Notes: a model not told the origin generated them from the sequence alone. A DNA stretch of 64,000 nt from an uncultured bacterium (GCA_905215345.1 CAJMPR010000005.1:124001-188000), one strand, 5' to 3'. Shown: positions 26,154 to 34,480, counted from the stretch's first letter. Program-made: numbers and translations.

Positions 26154-26786
26154 ATGAAAAGAAGTTTTGCATTTTTAGCGCTTATTTGTGCTATATTATT
26201 TGGATGTGTAGCGACAGCAGATGCGCAATCCAAGGCACTGAAAAAGGATGTAAAGAAAAGAGTGAAAGAACTGAGTAAAGAAGGATGGAAACCTTTGGCA
26301 AGCTCTTCTACATTGGAATATGCCTTTACCAAGTATCGCACTTACTTGGAAGAAGATCCTGAAAACCGCATTGAATTAGTGGGTATTGCCATTGGCAAGA
26401 ATAACAAGATTGGCAGAGAAAATGCCATTTTGAACGGCATAACCAGTTATGCTTCCAGAGCGAAAGCGCAAGTTGTAGGAAAGATGAAGTCATTGATGTC
26501 TTCCGAAGCATCTTCTACTCCGGAAGAAGAAATTGATAAATTCGGTGCAGCTTATGAATCGGGTGTGAATACGAAGATTGCCGGTCTTGTAAAGCAACAC
26601 CTTGTTTTGGTAAAAGAGAACAAAGACGGTAGCAAGGAATTTAACGTATACATGTCAATTGACGAAGCCAAAGCTAAAAAGGCCAGAGAAGATGCCGCAT
26701 TGGAAGCAAAGAAACAAGCAGCCTTAGGTGTTTTGTCTCAGCAGGTAGAAGAATTTATTGGTGAACCGGTTGAAGCAACAGAATAA
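26154..26786 (+). CDS. Exported helical protein, cluster gene 7
   Basis: A 210-residue protein starting MKRSFAF. Signal peptidase I cleavage at ADA-Q is most likely; a Cys at position 18 (LFGC) makes a poor lipobox. The mature protein starts Lys-rich, then carries GKNNKIGRENAILNGITSYA, an LPP20-like Ala-rich helix pattern, a middle helix, VKQHLVLVKENKDGSKEFNV as a beta hairpin, and an Ala/Lys-rich C-terminal helix. It looks like a shorter relative of cluster gene 6. A strong hairpin with a T-run follows it. Confidence 0.72.
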   Translation: MKRSFAFLALICAILFGCVATADAQSKALKKDVKKRVKELSKEGWKPLASSSTLEYAFTKYRTYLEEDPENRIELVGIAIGKNNKIGRENAILNGITSYASRAKAQVVGKMKSLMSSEASSTPEEEIDKFGAAYESGVNTKIAGLVKQHLVLVKENKDGSKEFNVYMSIDEAKAKKAREDAALEAKKQAALGVLSQQVEEFIGEPVEATE

Positions 26787-26796
26787 TATAAATCAA

Positions 26797-26845
26797 GTCT
26801 CTCCTCCCGACTTCCCGTAGGAAGGAGTTTGGGAGAGAGGTTTTT
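26797..26845 (+). terminator. Terminator-like hairpin between cluster genes 7 and 8
   Basis: TCTCTCCTCC pairs with GGGAGAGA and an inner CTTCC pairs with GGAAG around the loop CGTA; the stem is followed by GGTTTTTAAAA. It ends about 15 bases before the start codon of gene 8, so it could uncouple that gene from the rest or act as an attenuator. Confidence 0.7.
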
Positions 26846-26859
26846 AAAAGATTGCTACC

Positions 26860-28524
26860 ATGAAGATAATAGGATGTTTTGTTGCAGGGTTTTTCTTATC
26901 TCTTACAGGAATGGCTCAGGAAAATAAAGGCGGTATATCCGATTTTATGAAAGAAGAGATGAAAGACTTCGATCAATTTATGGATGAGGCCGATAAAGAC
27001 TTCGTCAACTTCATGCGTGAGCCCTGGAAGGAATTTGAAGCAAAGAAACCGGTTGTGAAACGGGTGAAACCGGAACCGGTGAAGCCGATTGTTTATGATG
27101 AAAAGACTTTCCCTAAGGATGAGAAGCCTGTTTGCTTGACTATTGAAGATATTCTCGATATGACTACTTTGGAGGGGAAGCAGAAACCTTTAATACAACT
27201 TAATGATGTAGATGATATTGTTTTTGACAAGCCCGAAGTGATTGTTAAGAAGAAGAACGATCCCAAGGTGATTGTCATAGAAGAAAAGGTGGTAGAGAAA
27301 CCTGTGGCAAAATCCGAAAAGAAACCGGTGATTGAAGTAGTGGAAGAAAATCCCGTTGCTGAATCGGAACCAGTCAGAGTACCGGTGGCAATACCGAAAG
27401 TTCCGATAGTTACTCCGATGAAAAACTCTCCACTGTATACGGGTGAGGCCGGTCGCAGTAAGATTACCTATGGCGGCCAATCCTTTTATATGAGTAATAC
27501 TTTGGAACGTAAGTGCAGGTTGAGCAGGCTGGACGAGAATGCTATTGCCGATGCTTATGAAACAATGTTTAACGCTGATTATAAACCTTTATTGACAGAC
27601 TGTGCACAGGTCAGGAGAGATTTACAATTAAATGATTGGGGTGTCTTTATGCTTGTAAGACAAATTGCAGATAGTTATTGTGGTACAGCAAACGAGAGTA
27701 TCGTGATGCAACAATTCCTGTTGAATGAAATGGGATATAAAGCACGTATGGCAAGAAGAGCCGATGCAAACAAGATGTTACTGTTTGTTGCCACAGATTG
27801 CCGTATCTATGGACATTCTTATATCACCTTAAACGGACAGGAATATTATAATCTGAGTGGGAACAATGAACAATGCCAGTTTTATATGTGCCAGAAAGAT
27901 TCTCCGAAGGCAAAGAATAATGTAGGTATGCTTCTGAAAGATACTCCTAATTTCCCGAGTAATACAACCGCTTCCACTCACCAGGCTAAAGGGAGTACGG
28001 CAAAAGTAACGGTAGATGTTTCAAAAGATTTGATGGATTTTTATAAAAGCTATCCCCAATGTGATTACAGCATTTATTTTAAAGCTCCGGTCAACGGAGA
28101 AATAGAGAATAAAATCCTTTCCTCGCTGGCTCCTTTAGTGCAGGGGAAGAGCGAAGTGGACGCAGCCAATATCCTCATAAACTTTGTGCAGACAGCCTTT
28201 CAATATCAAACGGATGATCAGCAATTCGGCTATGAAAAGCCTTTCTTTGTTGAAGAGCTTTTCTATTATCCGTATTCTGATTGTGAAGACCGCGCAATAT
28301 TATTTTCTTATTTAGTGAAGAAACTGTTGGGGCTGGATATAGTACTTCTGGATTATCCTGAGCATATCGCTACTGCAGTTCGTTTTAGTGGAAATGTCGG
28401 CGGAGATTACCTCATGGTAGGCGGACAAAAGTATACGGTTTGCGATCCTACCTATATTGGAGCTTCCATCGGCATGACGATGCCAAGATTTAAAACGGTG
28501 GCGGCTAAGGTGTTGAAATACTGA
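26860..28524 (+). CDS. Exported transglutaminase-like protein with VEKP linker, cluster gene 8
   Basis: A 554-residue exported protein (signal cut at GMA-Q, residue 19). An acidic helical segment (about 25-60; FMKEEMKDFDQFMDEADKDF) is followed by a linker rich in Val, Glu, Lys and Pro (about 123-183) like that of gene 5, and a large C-terminal domain. The end carries a transglutaminase-like triad: Cys475 in SDCEDRA, His502 in YPEHIAT and Asp529 in VCDPTY. Such folds include cysteine proteases, amidases and cross-linking enzymes, so an enzymatic role in the periplasm is plausible, substrate unknown. It is the only clear catalytic candidate in the cluster. Confidence 0.78.
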   Translation: MKIIGCFVAGFFLSLTGMAQENKGGISDFMKEEMKDFDQFMDEADKDFVNFMREPWKEFEAKKPVVKRVKPEPVKPIVYDEKTFPKDEKPVCLTIEDILDMTTLEGKQKPLIQLNDVDDIVFDKPEVIVKKKNDPKVIVIEEKVVEKPVAKSEKKPVIEVVEENPVAESEPVRVPVAIPKVPIVTPMKNSPLYTGEAGRSKITYGGQSFYMSNTLERKCRLSRLDENAIADAYETMFNADYKPLLTDCAQVRRDLQLNDWGVFMLVRQIADSYCGTANESIVMQQFLLNEMGYKARMARRADANKMLLFVATDCRIYGHSYITLNGQEYYNLSGNNEQCQFYMCQKDSPKAKNNVGMLLKDTPNFPSNTTASTHQAKGSTAKVTVDVSKDLMDFYKSYPQCDYSIYFKAPVNGEIENKILSSLAPLVQGKSEVDAANILINFVQTAFQYQTDDQQFGYEKPFFVEELFYYPYSDCEDRAILFSYLVKKLLGLDIVLLDYPEHIATAVRFSGNVGGDYLMVGGQKYTVCDPTYIGASIGMTMPRFKTVAAKVLKY

Positions 28525-28528
28525 AAGA

Positions 28529-28613
28529 GTTATAAGTGATGAGTGATTTGCTTATGTCTTGGATCCACTATCATGCTGTAAGAAAAACACAAGCAAATCA
28601 CTCATCACTCTAT
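28529..28613. repeat. Dispersed palindromic element, copy 2 (convergent gene ends)
   Basis: AGTGATGAGTGATTTGCTT (28535-28553) and AAGCAAATCACTCATCACT (28591-28609) are a perfect 19-bp inverted repeat with a 37-base loop. It lies between the stops of cluster gene 8 and corA and could serve as a two-way terminator. It shares both arms with copy 1 at 8191-8279 in the same orientation. Confidence 0.85.
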
Positions 28614-29539
28614 CAAAACCATCTGATTTTTCTGAACCATATAAACATTATTGCCGACAGTGCGGCAGAAAGTAGGATGATAAATGAGAAAGCATGGGGA
28701 AAACTTTCCAGATGTATATCCACGTTCATGCCGTAGAAACTGGCTATCAATGTAGGTATCATCAGAGTTATGGATAGACTCGTCATTCGTTTCATGATCG
28801 CATTTACATTGTTGGAGATGATGGAAGCGAAGGCATCCATTGTCCCGGTAAGAATATCACTGTAGATATTCACTGTGTTGTATGCCTGTTTCAATTCAAT
28901 AATTACATCTTCCAGTAATTCCATATCAAGATAATTCGTATCCTGAAATATATTTCTCAAACGACCTATCATAACCTCATTTCCACGAATAGAAGTGTTG
29001 AAGTATACCAGCGTCTTTTGTAATTTCATCAATTGGAGGAGGTCTTCATTACGGATACTCTTTTCCAATTCCTTCTCAGCGGTAGCTACATCATTATTAA
29101 TCTGTTTCAGATACTTCAGGAACCAGACTGCTGAAGAATAGATAAGTCGTAAAATCAAGTCCAGTTTGTTATTGACTACGATACCTTTCCGGCGGGTATG
29201 TTGGATAAAGTCCGGTATCAGTTCGGTATGATGATAACATACGGATACAATAATACCGTCATTGGTTATAATTCCGATAGGAACAGTGATAAACGGAACT
29301 CCATGCTGATTACTCTGCATAGGAATACGCAGAATCGTAAGTAACCAATTGCCTTCTTTCTCCGTACGCGGCCGTTCGTCCATATCGGCAATATCTTCAA
29401 GGAATGATTCGGGAACTTTCAGTTCTTGGGTGAGGAATTGGAAATCCTTTTCATCCGGGCATTCTACATTTACCCAGCAGTTAGACTTCCATTCAGCTTT
29501 TTCTACAAAGCCGTTTTCGCTGTAGAGATACTTTCTCAT
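28613..29539 (-). CDS. corA: CorA-family magnesium/divalent cation channel
   Basis: A 308-residue inner-membrane protein. The N-terminal two thirds is the cytosolic CorA domain (mixed alpha/beta, then a long helix with LDLILRLIYSSAVWFLKYLK). The C-terminus has two transmembrane helices; the first ends in the family's selectivity motif GMN at 270-272 (FYGMNVDIH). The protein ends KIRWF, a basic tail typical of CorA. It converges on the exported-protein cluster with the palindromic element between them, and is divergent from gpmI. Confidence 0.93.
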   Translation of the reverse strand: MRKYLYSENGFVEKAEWKSNCWVNVECPDEKDFQFLTQELKVPESFLEDIADMDERPRTEKEGNWLLTILRIPMQSNQHGVPFITVPIGIITNDGIIVSVCYHHTELIPDFIQHTRRKGIVVNNKLDLILRLIYSSAVWFLKYLKQINNDVATAEKELEKSIRNEDLLQLMKLQKTLVYFNTSIRGNEVMIGRLRNIFQDTNYLDMELLEDVIIELKQAYNTVNIYSDILTGTMDAFASIISNNVNAIMKRMTSLSITLMIPTLIASFYGMNVDIHLESFPHAFSFIILLSAALSAIMFIWFRKIRWF

Positions 29540-29674
29540 CGTTTTGCCTCCTTTCTTTAGGTGCGAGTAGAGGCATTGCGACCAACGTCTCCGTTCGCTT
29601 TAATTGTAAACACTATTGCACGTTCGTGGGTTTGAATCGTCCATAAAATTATTTGATTTTATTAAAAAGCAGTG

Positions 29675-29682
29675 CAAAAGTA
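29675..29682 (-). promoter_or_regulatory. Candidate -7 box for corA
   Basis: TACTTTTG on the minus strand fits TAnnTTTG. It lies about 136 bases before the corA start codon. The -33 element is not clear. Confidence 0.35.
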
Positions 29683-29840
29683 TGAAAATCAAAGCTGATT
29701 TCGTGTCTTTGCATTACTTTTTTAGGAATTCTTTTATTCTTCTCTGCTTGGAGAAAGGAATTGGGTAGGAAAGAAAGGGAGTTCCATTGTGTAAATGTTA
29801 TTTTTACTTTTTGAAATAACATTGTTTGGCGGCTATTTTG

Positions 29841-29848
29841 TACCTTTG
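29841..29848 (+). promoter_or_regulatory. Candidate -7 box for gpmI, decides the start
   Basis: TACCTTTG fits TAnnTTTG and lies 75 bases before the ATG at 29924. A longer in-frame start at 29795 would be upstream of this promoter, which supports the shorter protein. Confidence 0.5.
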
Positions 29849-29923
29849 CAACCGGAAAACGGATTGTCAATCAATTACGTTTCCTGTCAGGTAAAGATTG
29901 TACAATTAAAATCAATTAATATT

Positions 29924-31438
29924 ATGAGTAAGAAAGCCCTTTTAATGATTCTTGATGGCTGGGGTCTCGGCGATCAAGGCAAAGATGATGTGATTTTCAA
30001 TACACCTACTCCTTATTGGGATTCTCTGTTAGCTAATTATCCGCACTCGCAACTGTTGGCAAGTGGCGAAGACGTTGGCTTGCCCGACGGACAAATGGGT
30101 AATTCCGAAGTAGGTCACCTCAATATCGGTGCCGGACGTATCGTTTATCAGGACTTGGTAAAGATTAACCGTGCTTGTGCCGATAACAGCATTATGAAGA
30201 ACCCGGAAATCGTTTCGGCTTTCTCTTATGCTAAAGAAAACGGAAAGAGTATCCACTTCATGGGATTGACTTCCAACGGTGGTGTGCACAGTTCTTTCGA
30301 CCATCTGTTCAAACTTTGTGATATTTCCAAGGAATATGGCATTGAAAATACATTCATCCACTGTTTCATGGACGGTCGCGATACTGACCCGAAGAGCGGT
30401 AAGGGTTTCATCGAACAACTGACTGCGCATTGCGAAAAGTCTGCCGGTAAGATTGCCTCTATCGTAGGTCGTTTCTACGCAATGGATCGTGACAAGCGTT
30501 GGGAACGCGTGAAAGTTGCATACGACTTGTTGGTAAATGGTGAGGGTAAGGTTGCTTCTGATATGGTTGAGGCTATGCAGGAGTCTTACAATGAAGGTGT
30601 TACCGATGAATTTATCAAGCCGATTGTTAACGCTAACTGTGATGGTAAGATTAAAGAAGGTGATGTGGTTATCTTCTTCAACTACCGTAACGACCGTGCT
30701 AAGGAACTGACCGTTGTACTGACTCAGCAGGATATGCCGGAACAAGGCATGCACACTATCCCGGGCTTGCAGTATTACTGTATGACTCCGTATGACGCAT
30801 CGTTCAAGGGTGTTCATATCCTGTTCGACAAGGAGAATGTACAGAATACTTTAGGCGAGTATCTGGCTGCTCAAGGCAAGAGCCAGTTGCATATTGCCGA
30901 AACAGAGAAATATGCTCACGTGACATTCTTTTTCAACGGTGGTCGTGAAACTCCGTATGAAGCGGAAGAACGTATTCTCGTTCCTTCTCCGAAGGTTGCT
31001 ACTTACGACTTGAAGCCGGAAATGAGCGCTTACGAAGTGAAAGACAAATTGGTTGAAGCTATCAATACCAAGAAGTTCGATTTCATCGTTGTAAACTATG
31101 CCAACGGTGACATGGTAGGTCATACCGGTATTTACGAAGCTATCGAGAAAGCTGTAAGAGCTATTGACGAATGCGTAAAAGATACCGTAGAAGCTGCTAA
31201 AGCCAATGATTACGAAGTTATCATCATTGCTGACCACGGTAACGCCGACCATGCGTTGAACGAAGACGGTACTCCGAATACTGCTCACTCTTTGAATCCG
31301 GTTCCGTTTGTATATGTAACTGCTAACAAGGATGCCAAAGTAGAAAACGGTGTATTGGCAGATGTTGCTCCTTCTATCCTTCACATTCTGGGTATGAAGC
31401 AACCTGCTGATATGACAGGAAATGATTTGATAAAATAA
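29924..31438 (+). CDS. gpmI: 2,3-bisphosphoglycerate-independent phosphoglycerate mutase
   Basis: Interconverts 3- and 2-phosphoglycerate in glycolysis and gluconeogenesis, using Mn2+. The 504-residue protein starts MSKKALLMILDGWG; the motif GNSEVGHLNIGAGR contains the phosphorylated Ser61, and the metal-binding segments FMDGRDTDP, VNYANGDMVGHTG and IADHGNADH are all present. An upstream in-frame ATG that would add 43 residues is rejected because it precedes the -7 box and the homologous enzymes start at MSKK. It is followed by a perfect terminator. Confidence 0.97.
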   Translation: MSKKALLMILDGWGLGDQGKDDVIFNTPTPYWDSLLANYPHSQLLASGEDVGLPDGQMGNSEVGHLNIGAGRIVYQDLVKINRACADNSIMKNPEIVSAFSYAKENGKSIHFMGLTSNGGVHSSFDHLFKLCDISKEYGIENTFIHCFMDGRDTDPKSGKGFIEQLTAHCEKSAGKIASIVGRFYAMDRDKRWERVKVAYDLLVNGEGKVASDMVEAMQESYNEGVTDEFIKPIVNANCDGKIKEGDVVIFFNYRNDRAKELTVVLTQQDMPEQGMHTIPGLQYYCMTPYDASFKGVHILFDKENVQNTLGEYLAAQGKSQLHIAETEKYAHVTFFFNGGRETPYEAEERILVPSPKVATYDLKPEMSAYEVKDKLVEAINTKKFDFIVVNYANGDMVGHTGIYEAIEKAVRAIDECVKDTVEAAKANDYEVIIIADHGNADHALNEDGTPNTAHSLNPVPFVYVTANKDAKVENGVLADVAPSILHILGMKQPADMTGNDLIK

Positions 31439-31460
31439 GTCTTATTATTACATATTGAAA

Positions 31461-31491
31461 GGCATGGATTCTATCAATCCATGCCTTTTTT
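31461..31491 (+). terminator. Terminator after gpmI
   Basis: GGCATGGATT and AATCCATGCC form a perfect 10-bp stem with the loop CTATC, followed by six T residues. Confidence 0.95.
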
Positions 31492-31492
31492 G

Positions 31493-31500
31493 TATTTTTG
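31493..31500 (+). promoter_or_regulatory. Candidate -7 box for the DUF3109-like gene
   Basis: TATTTTTG begins two bases after the T-run of the gpmI terminator and lies 23 bases before the next start codon. It also argues for a start at 31523, since an earlier in-frame ATG (31481) would be inside the terminator. Confidence 0.5.
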
Positions 31501-31522
31501 CAGGCTCAAAAGAAGAATATTT

Positions 31523-32104
31523 ATGATACAGATAGGTGATACAGTAGTCAGCCTCGATGTGCTGCGTGAGAAGTTCCTTTGCAATTTGGAAGCCTGTAAA
31601 GGTGCGTGTTGCATAGAGGGAGATGCCGGTGCACCGGTTGAGTTGGATGAAATAGCTAAGTTGGAAGAGGTGCTTCCTATAATTTGGGAAGAACTTGCTC
31701 CCGAAGCACGCGTTATAATAGAGAAGCAGGGGGTAGTCTATACTGATAGGGAAGGGGATTTGGTTACTTCCATAGTCAATAACAAAGACTGTGTCTTTAC
31801 TTGCTATGATGAGAAAGGTTGCTGTTATTGTGCCATAGAGAAGGCTTATCGAGCGGGAAAAGTAGACTTCTATAAGCCTGTGTCCTGCCACCTTTATCCG
31901 ATTAGAGTGGGAGACTACGGTGTCTATAAAGCTGTTAATTATAATCGTTGGGATGTTTGCAAAGCTGCCGTCATGCTTGGACAGAAAGAAAATCTGCCCG
32001 TTTATAAGTTCTTGAAAGCACCGTTGATACGTAAGTTTGGCGAAGATTGGTATGCTGAACTGGTACTGGTCGCAGAAGAGATGCAGCGGCAAAAGATGCT
32101 ATAG
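31523..32104 (+). CDS. DUF3109-like cysteine-rich protein
   Basis: A 193-residue cytosolic protein with Cys pairs spaced as in a metal or iron-sulphur site: CNLEACKGACC near the N-terminus, CVFTCYDEKGCCYC in the middle and SCHLYPIR after it. This set matches the DUF3109 family, related to YkgJ-type zinc/iron-chelating proteins. Role not known. The start MIQIGDTV was chosen because a longer frame would begin within the gpmI terminator. It is monocistronic, with its own -7 box and a terminator-like hairpin 90 bases downstream. Confidence 0.85.
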   Translation: MIQIGDTVVSLDVLREKFLCNLEACKGACCIEGDAGAPVELDEIAKLEEVLPIIWEELAPEARVIIEKQGVVYTDREGDLVTSIVNNKDCVFTCYDEKGCCYCAIEKAYRAGKVDFYKPVSCHLYPIRVGDYGVYKAVNYNRWDVCKAAVMLGQKENLPVYKFLKAPLIRKFGEDWYAELVLVAEEMQRQKML

Positions 32105-32194
32105 GCTGGTGGTGTTCGACTGAATATCGACCCTGAATCGTTGTAAGAAAGTGGAGAATTGTATTGACGTACCGCTCTCCGTCTCCGATATAAG

Positions 32195-32239
32195 AAAAGC
32201 TCCGGTCAGCAGGATTATCCTGCCCATCCGGAGCTTTTT
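32195..32239. terminator. Bidirectional terminator between DUF3109-like gene and gyrB
   Basis: AAAAGCTCCGG pairs with CCGGAGCTTTT, with an inner GCAGGAT/ATCCTGC stem. Poly-T follows on the plus strand and AAAA precedes it, so it can also work on the minus strand, 72 bases beyond the gyrB stop. Confidence 0.88.
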
Positions 32240-32310
32240 CGTTGTAAGATGTGAGGTTGGTAAATAAAAACGTGTTTCAGGACGTTACCCGGAGGCAAAT
32301 TCCTGCTGTT

Positions 32311-34272
32311 TTATGCATCGATATTTGCATACGTTGCGTTTTTTTCGATGAAATCGCGGCGTGGTCCTACATCTTCACCCATCAACATGGAGAAGATAAA
32401 GTCGGCTTCGGCAGCATTTTCAAGATGTACTTGTTTCAACATGCGATTCTCCGGATTCATGGTAGTTTCCCACAATTGTTCCGGATTCATTTCACCCAAA
32501 CCTTTGTAGCGCTGCGTATGGATAGCATTTTCCGAACCACCACCATAAGCATCAATAAACTTCTGGCGTTGTTGGTCTGTCCAGCAATACTCTTTTACTT
32601 TACCCTTTGTACAGAGGTAGAGTGGGGGAGTAGCGATATATAAATATCCTTGCTGGATAACTTGCGGGAAATAACGGAAGAAGAGCGTCATAATTAATGT
32701 GTCGATGTGAGAGCCATCGACGTCGGCATCGGTCATGATGATAACTTTCTTGTAGCGCAATTTATCGATGTTGGCTTCCTTGCTATCTTCACCGTCTACA
32801 CCGAAACGGATACCTAAAGCCTGAATGATGTTGTTTACTTCGTCACTCTCGAATGCTTTGTGCCACATGGCTTTCTCTACATTCAGGATTTTACCGCGGA
32901 GCGGCAGGATAGCTTGGAAAGAACGGTTACGTCCTTGTTTTGCAGAACCACCTGCCGAATCTCCCTCGACGAGGAATAATTCGCATTCTTCCGGATCCTT
33001 GCTGGAACAGTCAGCCAGTTTGCCGGGCATACCGCCACCTGACATCGGTGATTTGCGTTGTACGGATTCACGGGCTTTACGAGCCGCGATACGAGCCTGT
33101 GCAGCCAGTATCACTTTATCAACAATCAGTTTGGCTTCCTTTGGATGTTCTTCCAGGTAATATGTAAGCGCTTCACCTACAGCTTGGTCAACAGCACCCA
33201 TTACTTCATTGTTTCCAAGTTTCGTTTTGGTCTGTCCTTCAAATTGCGGCTCTGCCACTTTGATAGAAATAACGGCGGTCAAACCTTCGCGGAAGTCATC
33301 ACCGGCGATTTCAACTTTAGCTTTTTCCAGCATCTTGTTGTCCTCGGCATATTTCTTCAGCGTACGGGTCAGCGCGCGACGGAAGCCGGCGAGGTGTGTA
33401 CCGCCTTCGATGGTATTAATATTGTTTACGTAAGAGTGGACGTTTTCATTGTAGGAAGTATTGTACATGATGGCTACTTCCACCGGTGTACCTTGTTTTT
33501 CCGTATTGATGTATATCACGTCGTTCATAAAGTGCTCGCGTGATGAATCCACGTAACGGACAAACTCTTTCAAGCCTTCTTCTGAATAGAACATCTCTTG
33601 CTTATAGTTTCCTTCTTCATCTTTTTCACGGCGGTCAGTCAAGGAAATTTTGATGCCGGCATTCAGGTAAGCCAACTCGCGCATGCGGGTAGCGAGGATG
33701 TCGTAGTGATAAACGGTTTCTGTAAAGATGGTATCATCCGGCCAGAATTGCTGGCGTGTACCGGTGATATCAGTGGTTCCGACTTCTTTTACGGAATACA
33801 ACGGATGGCCGCAAGAATATTCCTGCTGATAGATTTTACCGCCGCGGAAGACCTGTGTAGTCATGTGTACGGACAAAGCGTTTACACAGGATACACCGAC
33901 ACCGTGCAAACCACCGGATACTTTGTAAGAACCCTTATCGAACTTACCGCCGGCATGGAGTACGGTCATAACAACTTCCAAAGCGGATTTCTTTTCTTTT
34001 TCGTGATAATCTACCGGAATACCACGTCCGTTATCTTGTACAGTGATGGAGTTGTCTTCATTGATAGTTACTTCGATATGGTCACAATAGCCGGCGAGTG
34101 CTTCGTCGATAGAGTTGTCCACAACCTCGTATACCAGATGGTGAAGTCCTTTGACACTAATGTCGCCAATATACATTGCAGGGCGCTTTCTAACTGCTTC
34201 CAATCCTTCCAGAACCTGGATGTTCTCGGCAGAATAGCTCCCGTTATTGGAGTTAATTTGTTCTTCGGTCAT
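32311..34272 (-). CDS. gyrB: DNA gyrase subunit B
   Basis: ATPase subunit of the type II topoisomerase that adds negative supercoils. The GHKL ATPase region has YEVVDNSIDEALAGY and the ATP-lid GGLHGVGVSCVN; the transducer domain follows, and the TOPRIM domain carries EGDSAGGSAKQGRN (Glu436) and the metal-binding acidic set Asp515, Asp517, Asp519 in MTDADVDGSHI. The C-terminus YKGLGEMNPEQLWETTMNPE is the standard GyrB tail. At 653 residues the protein is of normal length for the family without the E. coli insertion. A -7-like box lies 31 bases upstream. Confidence 0.97.
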   Translation of the reverse strand: MTEEQINSNNGSYSAENIQVLEGLEAVRKRPAMYIGDISVKGLHHLVYEVVDNSIDEALAGYCDHIEVTINEDNSITVQDNGRGIPVDYHEKEKKSALEVVMTVLHAGGKFDKGSYKVSGGLHGVGVSCVNALSVHMTTQVFRGGKIYQQEYSCGHPLYSVKEVGTTDITGTRQQFWPDDTIFTETVYHYDILATRMRELAYLNAGIKISLTDRREKDEEGNYKQEMFYSEEGLKEFVRYVDSSREHFMNDVIYINTEKQGTPVEVAIMYNTSYNENVHSYVNNINTIEGGTHLAGFRRALTRTLKKYAEDNKMLEKAKVEIAGDDFREGLTAVISIKVAEPQFEGQTKTKLGNNEVMGAVDQAVGEALTYYLEEHPKEAKLIVDKVILAAQARIAARKARESVQRKSPMSGGGMPGKLADCSSKDPEECELFLVEGDSAGGSAKQGRNRSFQAILPLRGKILNVEKAMWHKAFESDEVNNIIQALGIRFGVDGEDSKEANIDKLRYKKVIIMTDADVDGSHIDTLIMTLFFRYFPQVIQQGYLYIATPPLYLCTKGKVKEYCWTDQQRQKFIDAYGGGSENAIHTQRYKGLGEMNPEQLWETTMNPENRMLKQVHLENAAEADFIFSMLMGEDVGPRRDFIEKNATYANIDA

Positions 34273-34302
34273 AATCTAATTTTCCTTATTGTAATAACAG
34301 AG

Positions 34303-34310
34303 CAAATATA
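34303..34310 (-). promoter_or_regulatory. Candidate -7 box for gyrB
   Basis: TATATTTG on the minus strand fits TAnnTTTG and lies about 30 bases before the gyrB start codon. The nearest upstream TTTG is 28 bases away, longer than usual. Confidence 0.4.
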
Positions 34311-34424
34311 GTGAAATTTCTTGAGACGTGGTGCTAAACAAACGGAGAATTTTGCCCCGTTTACAGCTTTTTAGTACCCTCTTAAGTCTGTGTAAGATAA
34401 CTGTGTATGGGATATGGTAACGCA

Positions 34425-34452
34425 GAAAAGGCCGGACTAAAAAGTCCGGCCT
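34425..34452 (-). terminator. Terminator after rpsT
   Basis: AGGCCGGACT and AGTCCGGCCT form a perfect 10-bp stem around a 4-base loop; on the minus strand TTTTC follows. It is 28 bases past the rpsT stop. Confidence 0.9.
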
Positions 34453-34480
34453 CTCTTATCTTTGTGTATAACTTATCAGC

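Larger units (their letters stand above)
29540..29923. other. Divergent corA/gpmI intergenic region
   Basis: A 384-bp spacer. It contains one -7-like box for each direction (29675-29682 minus, 29841-29848 plus). A frame of 73 codons across it on the minus strand has no family resemblance and is not called. No RNA gene or riboswitch is recognised. Confidence 0.5.

Noticed and set aside
29649..29870. 73-codon minus-strand frame in the corA-gpmI spacer
   Set aside because: Covers the candidate promoters of both flanking genes and has no resemblance to a known family.
30029..30817. 262-codon minus-strand frame
   Set aside because: Antisense to gpmI; conserved catalytic motifs are all on the other strand.
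33598..34311. 237-codon plus-strand frame
   Set aside because: Antisense to the conserved N-terminal half of gyrB.
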